From positions 35,066,540-35,130,539 of the forward strand of contig NC_087063.1 in NCBI RefSeq assembly GCF_963678635.1: a stretch of DNA of 64,000 nucleotides, in the 5' to 3' direction. The notes under the pieces were generated by a model, which saw nothing but the letters and a program-made list of their open reading frames with translations, searched no databases and had not been told where the DNA came from. The position numbers and the translations under genes are program-made. Positions 42,274-54,389 of this stretch are shown here, in pieces (position 1 is the stretch's first letter; each line of letters starts with the position of its first letter). This DNA comes from Symsagittifera roscoffensis (taxonomy: Eukaryota; Xenacoelomorpha; Acoela; Convolutidae).

Positions 42274-44520
42274 TGTAATATATGCAGCCATAGTTCAACT
42301 TGCATTATTTTCAACTGTAGTTCAAACATTTATTTACGTTTGCTGAGCAACAGCGAGCCTTTTTTGGTAAGCAAAAGTCGGGGTTTATTGAAAGCTATGA
42401 GGGCAGCAATAATTGAACTTTGTAAACAAGCGTTTAGCACGTCAACCGTTCCAAAGAAATTAAAGCTATGGAGTATAAATATAGACTTTACAAAACTTTA
42501 CATATGACTTTACAGACACTGCTGCTGAAAAACTTTTTCACTGGATTCAAAAATTATCGAAAATTGTTACTTTTTAGAAAGAAAATTGTCAATCACAAAC
42601 TTAGTTTTTTATCCCTAATTTCAATCACTTATTCGAAAAAATTGTTGAAAATATGAAATTCTGCAGGATTTTGAATTTTCTGATAAAAAACTATTTGTTT
42701 AAAAAACCTATTTTAGGCTTTGAGTTGAAAAAGTATCATTGATTCGATAGGACTGAACTGATAAAAAAAACATGGAACAACAACAACATTGAATCGCTAT
42801 GTATTTCTTTGATCCAAGACAAGTTTTTGTCACAGTATATCCCTGGTTATAAATAATAGGTTTTTTGTATTGCGTGAGAAATTTTGTGTTTCATTTAACG
42901 AAACGAAATATGCACATCAAAAAAGGAATATCAAAATTTATTCACAAAAAAAATTGAGCTGGATCCACTGCTCTTTATTGTTTTTGTAACTTAAATAAAT
43001 TTTAACCACAATTTAGACTTGTGCCAAAAACTTTCACGAAAATTCTCAGACGGAATAAATACTTTTTTTGTTAGCAAACTCAAAAAAAGCACAGTTTAGA
43101 CTTGTGCCAAAAAAATTCATGCAAATGTTTAGACAAAACAAATAATTTAAAACAAATTCAAAGACAAAATGCTTGCTCCCAGTGCAAAGAAAAAAAGTGT
43201 TTTTATAGGTTAAAAAAACAATTGAGTAAAAAACTGCTACGAAAAAAAACAGGTGAATTTTCTGAAATTTTACTACCAAGTAAACAAATGTAAACATAAT
43301 TTATCTTTTTAAGGAGCTCGAGTCAATCTTTTAGAACAAAAAACAAAGCAATCGCATTTGCTTCTAAAAACAGTTTGAACTCAGTTTTTATTTCACAGAT
43401 GACAATTCGAATCTTTAAAGCTTTTAATTGAGTATTAAATCTACAAAACATCTGATTTTTATCTTTACGTTTCAATCAGAGTGCGAAACATTACGAGGTC
43501 TAAATGTGCTTTCTGTGCTTTGTAAGTGGATTCCGCAGCAGGCCAAACTCAGAATTGTCGTCGAATCCGCAACGTTGCTTCTTTTCTTTGATCTTGCTTG
43601 CTGTTTTGAATTCCACTGAAACAGAACACCGCTCACTATCGATCCAACAATTGGCAAAATTAGGGAGCCTGCAACAGTATTTAAGGTGTCCGAAACAGTT
43701 TATGGAATCCACAAACAAAATAAATACGGTGTATGGTTAATATGAGCTGTTGCTAAATCTGCAAATATAAGCGAATTCCGCAAATTGTTAGCGGAATCCG
43801 CAAATTAAAAGTGGAAACGGTAAATTTTAATTGGAATCCGTATTTTGTTTGGGAAATCAATATACATATAAGTATATATGTAAAAGCGTTTTAGATTATA
43901 GGTTACCAGCAAGTCCAATCATAGTTACTAAATATATCAGCTATCAATTGAGATACCAAACGTTTGATCTCAATTCCTGTCCCTAACTTTGATCTCAATC
44001 CTGTCAAATATCCAACCTTGAACTTAATTCCTGACAAACGCACAAGTTTGAGCTTAATACCTTTGTTCTCAATTCCTGTTATTTTTCCTCATCAGGCCAT
44101 TTCTTTTAGCGGAGAACCTGAAAGCTATTCTTATCTATTTGAAAAATCATATGCTCAATGACGTCATTCAGATAACACCTGCCGCCTAGTTGAGTTTTAA
44201 ATCAGACAACATAACAAATCTAATGTCTAACTAGCATATTTGATAACAAAGAATCAAGAAAAAAATTACGCTTCGGCTCAATTAAATTTGCAACAATTTT
44301 AACACCAAAAAAACAATATCGCCTATTGAACTAGTCTATTGTCAGTAGCGTATAACCTCATGAATGTTTAATATTAGAACATTTGCCCGTCCTAAACAAC
44401 TGTTCAATTTCGCTCAAATTTTTTATGAGGAAGTTCTCGGGCGGGATCTATCATCAAAAAATTAGTTTTTTAGGGTGTTTTTTTGCCGTTTTCCTGTTCG
44501 CTGAGAGGTTGGTGTTGGTT
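42274..44520. other. Intergenic, short tandem motifs
   Basis: No gene. Imperfect repeats of GCGGAATCCGCAAATT (43770-43850) and of a roughly 28-bp unit around TTTGATCTCAATTCCTGT (43965-44080). Confidence 0.5.
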
Positions 44521-44549
44521 TTTTGAATGATTTCTAAATTTATTTTGGA

Positions 44550-44757
44550 TCAAGTTAACATCTTCAACCCCCCCCCCCCCCCCCCCCCCCAAATAGACCA
44601 AGTTAAGATCCTCCACCCCAGCGCTGAATTTAAATTAAATTTGTTAAGCGCTGCATGTAAAATGCTCGATCCTGATTGGCTGAAAGTTCCCAGCTTAGAA
44701 CCAAGTTAACAGCCTTCCCCCCTAAACGTGTTAGGGGGGAGGATGTTAACTTGGTCC
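44550..44757. repeat. C-tract plus near-perfect hairpin built from one repeated motif
   Basis: The motif CCAAGTTAACATCCTCCCCC appears as GATCAAGTTAACATCTTCAA next to a run of about 23 C (44568-44590), as GACCAAGTTAAGATCCTCCA, and as the two arms of a hairpin (44701-44725 and 44731-44754), about 24 bp paired around a 5-6-nt loop. Confidence 0.65.
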
Positions 44758-46470
44758 CTTATTTTTTTGCTTTTCAGAAAAAAGATAAAGTCAGCTTTTC
44801 TAAAAGTTTGAAAACTTTTTTTTATCTGGAGTGTCTGGAAAACGAGGTCAATTTTGGCTTGTTTTTTACGATTTTTTTTTAATGTTTGAACTACAAAATG
44901 ATCATGACCTAGGTTAACTTCTAATTTACACAATTTGAAAGTGAAGTTGCAAAAAAGTAAAGCCAAAATAGGGAAAGATCATGCGTATACTGTAATACCA
45001 TAGATATTGAATGAGCTTACTGAACGATGAAATCATATAAGTTTCCTGAAAGTTAACGGCAAAGTGTATATTGCGTATGTTAATCAGGAATAACAGGTTG
45101 CTGTTATATTAGTAATACATAAAAATCTGAAAAGCTTCTTAAAAAAATGTACTAATTTAGAGTCAGTTTTTTTTCAAAATTTCAAATTAAAAATTTGATT
45201 GATAGTTGTATGATTATATAAGATAAATGTGATTTCCGCTTTTTTTTGAACCGACCATTTCACGGAGTAGGAAATACTATGGCGTAGACAGATTTTTCTA
45301 AAGTGTTACATACCTCAAAGTAAGTTCATGTGAAGGTCAAGTGCGGAATCATAGTAAGGCTCTTTCAGCCTTGAATTGGATGTTTTTGATTCTTAAGTTT
45401 TTTTTTCTATTTTTCCCATTTTTTCTATTTTCTTTTTCTAAATCATTGTGATCGTAGCATTCTCTGCTACTTCTTCAGCAACCAGCTAACTTTTAATATA
45501 CAGAACTCCCAATCAGCGCATTTTTCATAGTAACTTTTCGTATGTAAATTATGTCTAAAAATTTGACTTGTAAATGTCGTATTTAACAAATTATAGCTGG
45601 AGGACGCTTGAGAGTTTTAGGCGGAGGAACAAATAAGACCAAATAGATGATTAGGAAAATCGAAGCTTCCAATTTTCAGAAGGGAAAACGTTTAAAAAAT
45701 TATTTGAAATGAGATTTATTTTGATATCTGAAACAATAATCTTGAGTAGAAGCCGGTAGCTGTGCAAGTAGCACAGGAAAGTCCGATCCCATTTTTATCT
45801 TTTTTTCTCGAAGAAATTTAGGTAATATTAGAGAGCGTAGTGTGATACGCTGAATTGAAAAAATCCCTTGCAGGTAAATAAAAAAAATTACATAGATTTT
45901 TTCAAGTTAAGAACCAAAATTAAACAAAATATAAGATAAAAAAACTTTCTTTCGTTTCTTTTTGAAAAAAAAAATCGTTTCATTGCCCAAAGCAGCTCAA
46001 AATGAAGCTTTGAAAACTATATTTTGCAGTGCAGAGTAGTTTTTTATTACCCAAAAAAACTTTCCTCATAATAACATAATTACGCTTCACTCGCTAGAGA
46101 TCAGAACAAAAAGTGAAAATTTCAAATCTGTTTTTCTGACAATTGAAAAAATGTATTAAAAATTATTAATGCTTTTCCAATCACAGATTAAACAACTTCA
46201 ACATGATAAAACAGTTTGCCCAAGAAACTCAAAAAATGAAATCACAATAAAAACGCAAAATACTGTACAAAAACAATGATTGGAACGGTTCGAGTGATAT
46301 ATCATATTAAAAGTCGTATTTGAACGACATTTAAAAATTTCCAAAACATTTTTCCGGTGTCGAGAATAAAGCCAGCGAGCGAGCAGCCTGATAATAGGAG
46401 CAAATACCAGATCCAGACTTGAAATGAAGACAACATTTGGTTTTGAGCCGCAAAAACTTAGTTTTTAGTG
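44758..46470. other. Intergenic, nothing recognised
   Basis: AT-rich, no supported feature. Confidence 0.5.
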
Positions 46471-46489
46471 CCTTCTTGTAAATAGTGCC

Positions 46490-46725
46490 TTCTCCATACA
46501 CCAGAAATGCTTATCATACAATTCTATACAACAAAAATCCTTATGAAACAATTCCATACGTCAAGTGTATGGAGAAAATGCTTGTCATACAATTTTCATA
46601 AATTTTCTAAAAACAATAGAAATTAAAAATTAAAGCCGGGTTGACCTCCATACACCAAAAATGCTCATCACACAATTCCAGACAACAAAAATCCTTGCCA
46701 TACAATTCCATACATTTTCAAAGAA
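46490..46725. repeat. CATACAATTCCATAC-type repeat cluster
   Basis: Repeated words (CCATACACCA, AAAATGCTTATCATACAATT, CATACAATTCCATACAT). The same family with the leader GGTTAACCTCCATAAACC recurs at 63739-63850. Dispersed, non-coding. Confidence 0.5.
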
Positions 46726-46961
46726 TTTTAATTGGCCAAATTGAAAGTTTGACTTAACAAAATACAATTCCTACTCAGAGTTTTTGATCTTTCTATGAAC
46801 TTTGAAAAAATTTTTCTTCTATTTTTTCTTAAAATACGACTTTTGCCGATAAAACTTAATTCACTATGACTGTAAAATATGCCTGATCTCAGGCTTTTCT
46901 TCAAATCCCTGTCACACCATGTACAAGAGACGACAAACTTGGAAAAAAAACTACTTTCCAA

Positions 46962-47030
46962 GGGGGGGAGGTGGGGTACGTGGGGAGGGGGGTGGGGTTG
47001 TACGTCGGGGGTACGTAGGGGGTACTGGGG
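46962..47030 (+). repeat. G-rich tract with quadruplex potential
   Basis: Eight or more runs of at least four G within 70 nt, separated by short loops including GTAC words. This exceeds the four-run requirement for a G-quadruplex. Confidence 0.6.
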
Positions 47031-47439
47031 AACTGGTCAAGAATTCCGTTTTTAGGCACCTTTTTGAAAGTTACTACATACTGGCCTCTTCAAAATTACT
47101 ACATATTAGCCGCCCCTGGATGAACGTGTTTGTTCGAGTTTTGCAGAAAATTGCAAAAAGTAGAGTCAATATTTACAAAATTTATTCAATTTTCATGGAT
47201 TTTATGTACAAAAAATAATCCATTTTTTTGAAAACAAAAATGGATTATAATAGATTATAAGGGAATTTAATTGTTTTTTATTTTTCGAAAAAAATTGTTT
47301 AAAATGAACTAAAAATTACCTAGCCTAAATTTGCCATGATAACCGCATATATAGACAACACTTTAGTCAACAAAAATCCATTATTTTAATCCATGAATCT
47401 TCGGTGCGGGCATGAATCGTCATTTCGACCGGATTTCAA

Positions 47440-47660
47440 AACGATCCGCCCAGAAAAAGGGTGACTTGGAGACCTCTGGAAACTTTATCATTATTTTACG
47501 CAAACACTGGACGCCGAAACAATTATAATAGATGCGGATGACTTTTTGCAAAATCCAGAGGCCCAACTGCAACAATTTTCTAGGCACAATAAATACTCGA
47601 AGATGATGCTGGACAATGATAGTTTTGAAGTGTTAAAGCGACGAGATTCAGGATGATTTG
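47440..47660 (+). pseudogene. Broken sulfotransferase-family exon
   Basis: After an in-frame TGA near 47461 the frame reads DLWKLYHYFTQTLDAET, then IIIDADDFLQNPEAQLQQF, which parallels IWNLYLYTLEYLDADA and IIIDADDLVRDPETVLRGY of the gene at 61902-62364. A TGA follows near 47655. It has lost the P-loop exon and C-terminus. Most likely a decayed paralogue or duplicated exon. Confidence 0.65.
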
Positions 47661-49319
47661 ATGACCTAATGACATCAACGGATTAAGCAAAGAACCAAGC
47701 ACCAAAAACTTTCTGAAAGAACAACTTGATCTTTCCGGTTTTCCAGAAAGTTCTAAAATGATTGTAGAAACAGACAGTGTGTGCTATCAAAAATTGTATA
47801 TAGATTTCAAATTTAAAAAATATATTTATTCTTGGAAAGCAAATCTTGAAAAAATTTTGCGATGAAACGTACATTTTGCAAGAGTCTTGCAATATTTTAT
47901 ATTCTCCCCTTTTGTTTTTAAGAATCTAAAATCGTGGAAAAATTTTGCAATCATTTTTATGAAAAACTGCAAATTTTGGAACATTTGAAATAGATTGAAA
48001 TTATTGCAAGTTTCTTACAAAAAAAAAGCTACGAAAAAGAAAAAAAAATAATCTCTGCATGCTCTGCAGTTAAATGTCAAACTCAAAATTTTTTAACCGA
48101 GTGCATATTTTGAGCCTCTGTGAAGCACTTTTTTCTAATGAAATTGATTTTATGTCTAGCAAAAACAATAAGGTGGCCGCAAACAGAATCTCTATAATTT
48201 CCCACTAAGCGTTTGCATAAGAACAAGTTGCATTTATATTCGTGGTTCATTTTTTTTTAAATCGACTGTGCTAAATTCTTTTCCGTGTGGTGGAGTTGAA
48301 CCATTTTAGCCACTGGTGTATTCCCAAAAGATAAAGCACTTGAGCATAGCTGAAAAATTTTAATTCAGTGTTACAGTTAGTAAATATAGACTGATAGAGA
48401 CTGACTACTAAGAGTTTTGGGAATAAGTATAAGTAATTCTTATTTTCTACTTACATTTTTCCTGACCCAATTCTTCTTTTTGAGATACTGAAACAATATA
48501 CAGGACATTATAGCTGAATTGAAATTCTTTTCACGCCTTACCCATTTTGACTGCTTGAAACACTTGAATTAAAAGTAGGTACGTCTGATATTTTTCTTGT
48601 TCATCATCTATCGCGTGCTTTCAGCAGCGTTCCACCTAATTTACTGATTAAGTCTATTTTATTTTTGACGCCCATTAAAAATTGCATTGGAACTGTGGTT
48701 TCGTAAAAAGCTTAATCAAAGTTAGTTGCCGAAAGTGGGATGACTTTCCAGCAGCGATGAAATGGCTTAAGATTGATTAATATGGAAGTTATACAATAAA
48801 CAATATGTATAAAAACGATTTATCAACGAGCAAAAATCAATTCTATTTAATGAGCTAAAATAATTCTGGGCAGATACAACAGATTTTTTTGCCAAAAAAA
48901 AAATGAATAAAAATGTAAGTAACAGTCGAGCTTAATAAAATTTTAACACTGACTATCTCTCGCTGAGAAGGTCGCAACGTCGCACGAACAATGTCGCATC
49001 AACAAACTTTAAACTCCACTCGCTTGAAAAAGAGTTTACTACGATGCAAAACTTAGCGCAGATTAGGAAATCTGGCTTTTTCAGACCCGGATAAAATTGG
49101 TAAATTTTTGAGGGTAGCTTTGATAGTTTGCTCTTAATCTATGTAATAATTTTAAGATTCTTACCGCAAATCACAAATGACAGAAAATCCGTTCTTTGAC
49201 TTTTCAATCTAAAAAGATCTTACAAAGAAAAAAACATACAGCAAAACTTTCTTGGAATGTCATATTTAGGATAATTTTTTTGTATGATTTTTTTTAAAAG
49301 TTGACAAAGAATTAGCGAA
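47661..49319. other. Intergenic, nothing recognised
   Basis: AT-rich; no supported feature. Confidence 0.5.
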
Positions 49320-50340
49320 TTCAATTTGCCCGATGAGTTTTTGCAGCAACATTTTACCTATATTTTGATTTTAATCGTTTTTGTTCAGTAATAACATCAG
49401 CACAAAAAATCTACTGAAAAGAGTGCATTTTAAATTTGAGATACTGATATTAATTGATAGGCGAGAAAATGAGAACTTCGGCTTACAACATCTACACAAA
49501 AATTTACATCGCCTGAATAACTTTTCTAGTATAATATTAATTGATAGGTTATCAATTGAAAGGTTCGATATTTTTAAAAAGATTGACAAAAAAAGGCGAT
49601 ATCAATTTGCACAATGAGTTTTTGCAGCAACATATTACCTACATTTTTGATTTTAATAGTTTTTTTTTCAGTCACAACATCAGCACAAAAAATCTACTGA
49701 AAAGAGTGCAATTTAAATTTATGACACTGATATTAATTGATAGGCGAGAAAATGAGAACTTCGGCTTACAACATCTACACAAAAATTTACATCGCCTGAA
49801 TAACTTTTCTAGTATAATATTAATTGATAGGTTATCAATTGAAAGGTTCGATATTTTTAAAAAGATTGACAAAAAAAGGCGATATCAATTTGCACAATGA
49901 GTTTTTGCAGCAACATATTACCTACATTTTTGATTTTAATAGTTTTTTTTTCAGTCACAACATCAGCACAAAAAATCTACTGAAAAGAGTGCAATTTAAA
50001 TTTATGACACTGATATTAATTGGTAGGCGAGAAAATGAGAACTTCGGCTTACAACATCTACACAAAAATTTACATCGCCTGAATAACTTTTCTAGTATAA
50101 TTTTAATTGATAGGCTAATAATTGAAAGGTTCGATATTTTTAAAAGTATTGACACAAAAGGCAATATCAATTTGCACAATGAGTTTTTGCAGCAACATAT
50201 TACCTACATTTTTGATTTTAATAGTTTTTGTTCAGTTAAAACATCATAACATCAGCTATATCATAAAACAAAGTATCAGAAAGCAGGTTCACAAAAATTG
50301 GCGACATTTTCTAATGTTCCTACATTTTTTTAAATAGTTT
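49320..50340. repeat. 283-bp tandem repeat array
   Basis: Three near-identical copies with period 283 bp (same words at about 49386, 49670 and 49953), preceded by part of a unit and followed by a shorter diverged continuation; a more distant copy extends to about 50480. 283 is not a multiple of three, so the ORFs crossing the units on both strands are by-products. Confidence 0.9.
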
Positions 50341-50480
50341 TTGTTCAGATATAACTTCAGCTCAAAATATCAACTGAAAAGAGTGCATTGTAACTTTTTG
50401 GTACTGATATTAGTTTATAGGCGACAAAAGTTAGAACTTTGGCTTACAACGTGTACACAAATTTTAGATAGCCTGAATAA

Positions 50481-51383
50481 TCTGCATATAATCTGTATAT
50501 AACATGTGAATGATTTCTATCTAATCCGAATATAATCTATTGAAAATCTGCATACAAACTGTGCATAGTCTGTTAAAATTTTGGTGCACAAGAAGGTTTC
50601 ATAGAACAAAGTATCAGAAAGCAGAAAAAAATATTAACACGAAGGTGAAATTTAATCTGATCTTCAATGTTCTCAATTTTTGCGATCGAGGTACATGATT
50701 GAATGATTTGAAAACCTTGAATAACAATAAATTTTGCTAAAATGATTCCGCATGGCTGTTTTCGTTTTATAGCTGACCTTTGCCCGGATAAACTCATTGT
50801 TTTCTTGAGAAGCAAAGAATAACAGAAATAATTTGCATCGAAATCAATTTTTTAAGCCTGAGTTACTTAAGTTATCCAAAAATATGGGACATTTTTTTTC
50901 GACAAATTTTTAAAATAAAGTCTGGTCCATGTTTGGTGTTGACATTTTTCGCTTTTCTTTGGTACCCAATTTTTGTTAAATAATGCAAAACGCAAAACTT
51001 CTGGTATTTTTTGAGTAATTCGTGCGCTCTCGTACCCATGTATGAAAACTCAGTACATTACTAGCCTTGAAATGAGATTGCTTTTTTTCTCGTTTTTCAC
51101 CTAGAGTAGATATCAATATCAAATTGCACTTGATATGGATTTTGGAAATGGAGATATGAATTTTGGGTATAGATTATGGGTACAATTTTGGGTAAAAAAT
51201 AAGAGTGAAAAAAGTTAATGGCGAAAAATATGTTGAAGAGTTGAAGTTTGGAGTACATGTAAGAACTGAACTGACATAAAATACACACATGTTTTGATAA
51301 TGCTAATTGCTTTTAATAAATTTGAAAAATTGCTTTCTACTCACAACTCATTAGGCTCACATTAGACTCACAACTCTTTTATA
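50481..51383. other. Intergenic, nothing recognised
   Basis: AT-rich with ATAATCTG-type short repeats near 50480-50575. No gene seen. Confidence 0.5.
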
Positions 51384-51895
51384 ATTTACAAGTTTGACTG
51401 CGCCGTAAGCCAAAATCGCTTGCCAGAAAAAAACATTAATAAAAAAATCTAATAAAATTTTTTTGAAGTTTATAACTTTTTGAGAATCCAGACGATTTAT
51501 AACACTATGACTGATTGAAATATAAACTGGAACGAAAATTGAGATGTTGAGTTTGCTGAACCTGCGCCTTTAGACCACTCTTGCACGTATTGCAATTCGA
51601 GAGATCAAAACCCTCTTTGTTTTTTATTTAAAAAATTCTTTATGCTTTCATTTCGGAAGAAACGTCCAAGTCTTGATATCAATTTCCCATTTTGTTGCAA
51701 AAAACGGCAACTCCTTACAAGGCAATTTATTTAAAATAGCTGTACATTGGTAGGAATCTTCTAATTAAATACCAACGGGATAAAATCTTTCTATAAAAAT
51801 CCAAATTCTTCACAATAAAAAGTTTTCTGTGTTTTAAATTTTTTTTTTGCAGACATGTGAAACTTATTGAAGAAGCGTATCAATACCCAATTCTC
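51384..51895 (+). repeat. Left copy of the 512-bp duplication flanking the small LTR element
   Basis: Begins ATTTACAAGTTTGACTGCGC and ends CAATACCCAATTCTC exactly at the LTR start. Matches 58844-59356 with about three differences (CTTGCCAG versus CTTGGCAG and two A/T-run changes). Contains a splice-acceptor-like T-run plus GCAG near its right end and the first codons of a candidate exon, which here run into the LTR and meet a stop. Confidence 0.95.
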
Positions 51896-52110
51896 TGTTG
51901 TGATTTTACATCAGGTTTTGCAATTATTGCTAAACATACTTATTTAATTAACCGGTCACTTAGTTATGACCTTCACTAGCCATTCTCTCCGGCGGAGAGA
52001 ATGATCTCTCATTGTTTTAATGTTTTAACTTACCGACTAATTCATCTTATTTCTTATTCTTTTTAATAGTTTTAATTTAGAATTAGCTACAACAAAGTAA
52101 CATTTTATCA
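51896..52110 (+). repeat. 5' LTR of the small element
   Basis: 215 bp, TGTTGTGATTTTAC ... CATTTTATCA. Contains the palindrome TCTCTCCGGCGGAGAGA. Confidence 0.95.
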
Positions 52111-54389
52111 TGGCGCAGTCATCTAACGAATCTAACGTGAGAGGAATACCTCCCTTTTGGCAAAACCATACGGTAGACCCACCCATCCCTTGGGAAGATT
52201 GGAGTGATCTGTTTCAATTAGCAATTATAGCTAAAGAAAACATAGATATAGAAAATCTACTCAATCCGTCGGAGAGACAACATCCATTACCACCAAATTT
52301 GGAAAACCCACCGGACGGTGAAACAGACGCCCAAAGACGCTTGAGATTGGAGAGAAATATCCAAGAACAAAGAAGATATGACGAAGAAGAAACAGCTTCG
52401 ATAAAAACCGAAACTAAGAAATTTAACGGAATGCGAATAGAAGAAGCAGACAAGAAATTACGTTCAGTCTTATATCTGGCATTGGGAAATGAAGGAAAAA
52501 GGATCTTCGGACAGAAATTTACCAAGGTGAAAGTCTTACAAATTTCTTTTAAAGAATTCTGGGAGTTTTTAGCGATTGCTTTCGTAAGAAAATCAAACGT
52601 CACATTTGAACGACATAAACTGTTAAATAGAAAACAACGCGACAGAGAATCCCTCGAACAATTTTGGGGTGCCTTAGCTGAAATGGCTAAAAAGTGCGAC
52701 ATATCCGCAGGAGAAGAAGAGTGGATAAGAGATATTTTCATAAATAATATGAAAAACTACAATATACAAAGGAAATTATTAACAGAAACCCTCCCTCCAC
52801 GCGAAGCACTAAACGTAGCACTTATCGATGAAAAAGGGATTTTAAATCACTTGAAGTTAACTAATAATTTTAAATCCAACGGATCATCTGTACATAAACC
52901 AAACAACCATTTTAACGTCAAAAGAGAACCAACTCTCAACATCGAAAGAAGTAACAGCTGTATGAATTGTGGCGGTTCATTCTCAAAAGGACACTTAGCA
53001 GTTTGCCCAGCAAAGGACACAACTTGTACTTCTTGTAAATTCAAAGGTCATTTCACCAGACTTTGTAGATCTCGACGTAAAAATGTAAACATTGTAAATA
53101 CTCAAATTGAAGATAATACAGATTTTAATCCGTCGGATTTCCCGGATGTAAATACCGACCACGCGGATAGAGAATGTTGCGGTGTCATAAACGCATGGTC
53201 GGAATCTGGACAAAGTGAAAACGACGATTACTCTGTACTAAATGTAACTACAATTTTTGATAACGACGGAAAGGAACTGAAGAAATTACTAAACATCGGA
53301 CTCGGAAAAGAAAACCAAGTAATTTTAAACATTCAAGTGGATTCAGCTAGCCCAGTGAGCTTTCTTAAGAAAAACGTACTTCACGAATTGAAATTACGCG
53401 ATCCATACTTGAAAATTTATCCGGTGGATAAGACAACCAGAGACCTTTACTGTGGATTCACGGATAATGCCATAAACATCACTGGAAAGGTGAAGATTCC
53501 GATATTCTCAAATGGTTGGTCAGATAACGACTGTCAATTCTTCTTAACCGAGGGACATGAAAGGAATATCTTAGGAAACGACAACCTTCCAAAAGTGGGA
53601 ATAGAGGTCTCTCAGAAACATTTTCCACACTTCCAGACCAACAAGCAGTGTAAGTCAGTAAATTCCATTTCCCAAACAAACCAAGATAGGGAAATCCTTA
53701 ATATATCAAAGTCATTTAAAAATTTATTCCTTCGGATTGGAAAAATTAAAAATCAAATGAAAATTACCCATTTTCACGAACCATTAAAACCAATCCAACT
53801 AAAAGGAAGACGAGTCCCCCTACATTTACTGGATGCGGTAAAAACAGAACTCAATAGATTAAAAGCAGAGGGACATATTAAAAAATTAGAAAATTGCGAC
53901 GAAGACAGATTTATTAGCCCAATAGTCATCACTTGCAAAAAAGACAAATCCATCAAACTGGCATTAGATTCCAAGTTCATAAACAAACAGATTTACAAGA
54001 ACAAATATCAAATGCCAAACATCCACGAACTTGTAGACAACGTCGCGGCACAAATTACTAATGATTCCGTTGGAGAAGTGTGGTTTACTAATCTAGACTT
54101 AAAAAATGCATACAGTCAATTAGCATTAGACAAATTTACTAGTAACCAATGTAACTTCAGTATTGTGGGCGGTGACATTACTGGTACTTACCAATTTTTA
54201 ACTGGTTTTTACGGCTTAGGGGATATGCCCAACGAATTTCAAAGAGTAATGGACTCTACGTTAGGTTCAATCCCATTTACAAATTGTTACTTGGACGACA
54301 TTTTAATTTCTTCCAAAGGAACATTCTTAGACCACAAGAATATTGTATTAAAAATTCTATCGCCCTCGACGAATACAACTTTGCCGTAA
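52110..54389 (+). CDS. Gag-protease-RT part of the small element's Gag-Pol (5' part of a broken ORF)
   Basis: 759-codon open frame. Gag is followed by two Cys/His fingers (CMNCGGSFSKGHLAVC from residue 284, then CTSCKFKGHFTRLC), a protease site at Asp411 reading DSAS where DSG/DTG is usual, and RT with LDLKNAYSQL and YLDDILIS (Tyr727). It then loses frame after LDHKNIVLK, and the last residues (ILSPSTNTTLP) are out of frame. The ATG uses the last base of the LTR, and the next bases (TGGCGCAGTC) are the primer-site candidate, so start codon and primer site overlap. Confidence 0.9.
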   Translation: MAQSSNESNVRGIPPFWQNHTVDPPIPWEDWSDLFQLAIIAKENIDIENLLNPSERQHPLPPNLENPPDGETDAQRRLRLERNIQEQRRYDEEETASIKTETKKFNGMRIEEADKKLRSVLYLALGNEGKRIFGQKFTKVKVLQISFKEFWEFLAIAFVRKSNVTFERHKLLNRKQRDRESLEQFWGALAEMAKKCDISAGEEEWIRDIFINNMKNYNIQRKLLTETLPPREALNVALIDEKGILNHLKLTNNFKSNGSSVHKPNNHFNVKREPTLNIERSNSCMNCGGSFSKGHLAVCPAKDTTCTSCKFKGHFTRLCRSRRKNVNIVNTQIEDNTDFNPSDFPDVNTDHADRECCGVINAWSESGQSENDDYSVLNVTTIFDNDGKELKKLLNIGLGKENQVILNIQVDSASPVSFLKKNVLHELKLRDPYLKIYPVDKTTRDLYCGFTDNAINITGKVKIPIFSNGWSDNDCQFFLTEGHERNILGNDNLPKVGIEVSQKHFPHFQTNKQCKSVNSISQTNQDREILNISKSFKNLFLRIGKIKNQMKITHFHEPLKPIQLKGRRVPLHLLDAVKTELNRLKAEGHIKKLENCDEDRFISPIVITCKKDKSIKLALDSKFINKQIYKNKYQMPNIHELVDNVAAQITNDSVGEVWFTNLDLKNAYSQLALDKFTSNQCNFSIVGGDITGTYQFLTGFYGLGDMPNEFQRVMDSTLGSIPFTNCYLDDILISSKGTFLDHKNIVLKILSPSTNTTLP
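52111..52120 (+). promoter_or_regulatory. Candidate primer binding site inside the gag start
   Basis: TGGCGCAGTC directly after the 5' LTR. TGG pairs with tRNA CCA. It is also codons 1-4 of gag. The tRNA is not assigned. Confidence 0.6.

Noticed and set aside
43770..44080. CRISPR-like array
   Set aside because: Short imperfect eukaryotic tandem motifs without regular spacers.
49381..50249. Repeated ORFs (MIGYQLKGSIF... on + and MSIFLKISNLS... on -) as a protein repeat family
   Set aside because: They follow the 283-bp tandem period, which is not a multiple of three, and appear on both strands; they are by-products of the repeat.
54284..54389. Programmed frameshift between two ORFs of the small element
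   Set aside because: The shift falls inside the RT domain, right after YLDD, and no slippery heptamer is aligned with the frame; a disabling indel is more likely.
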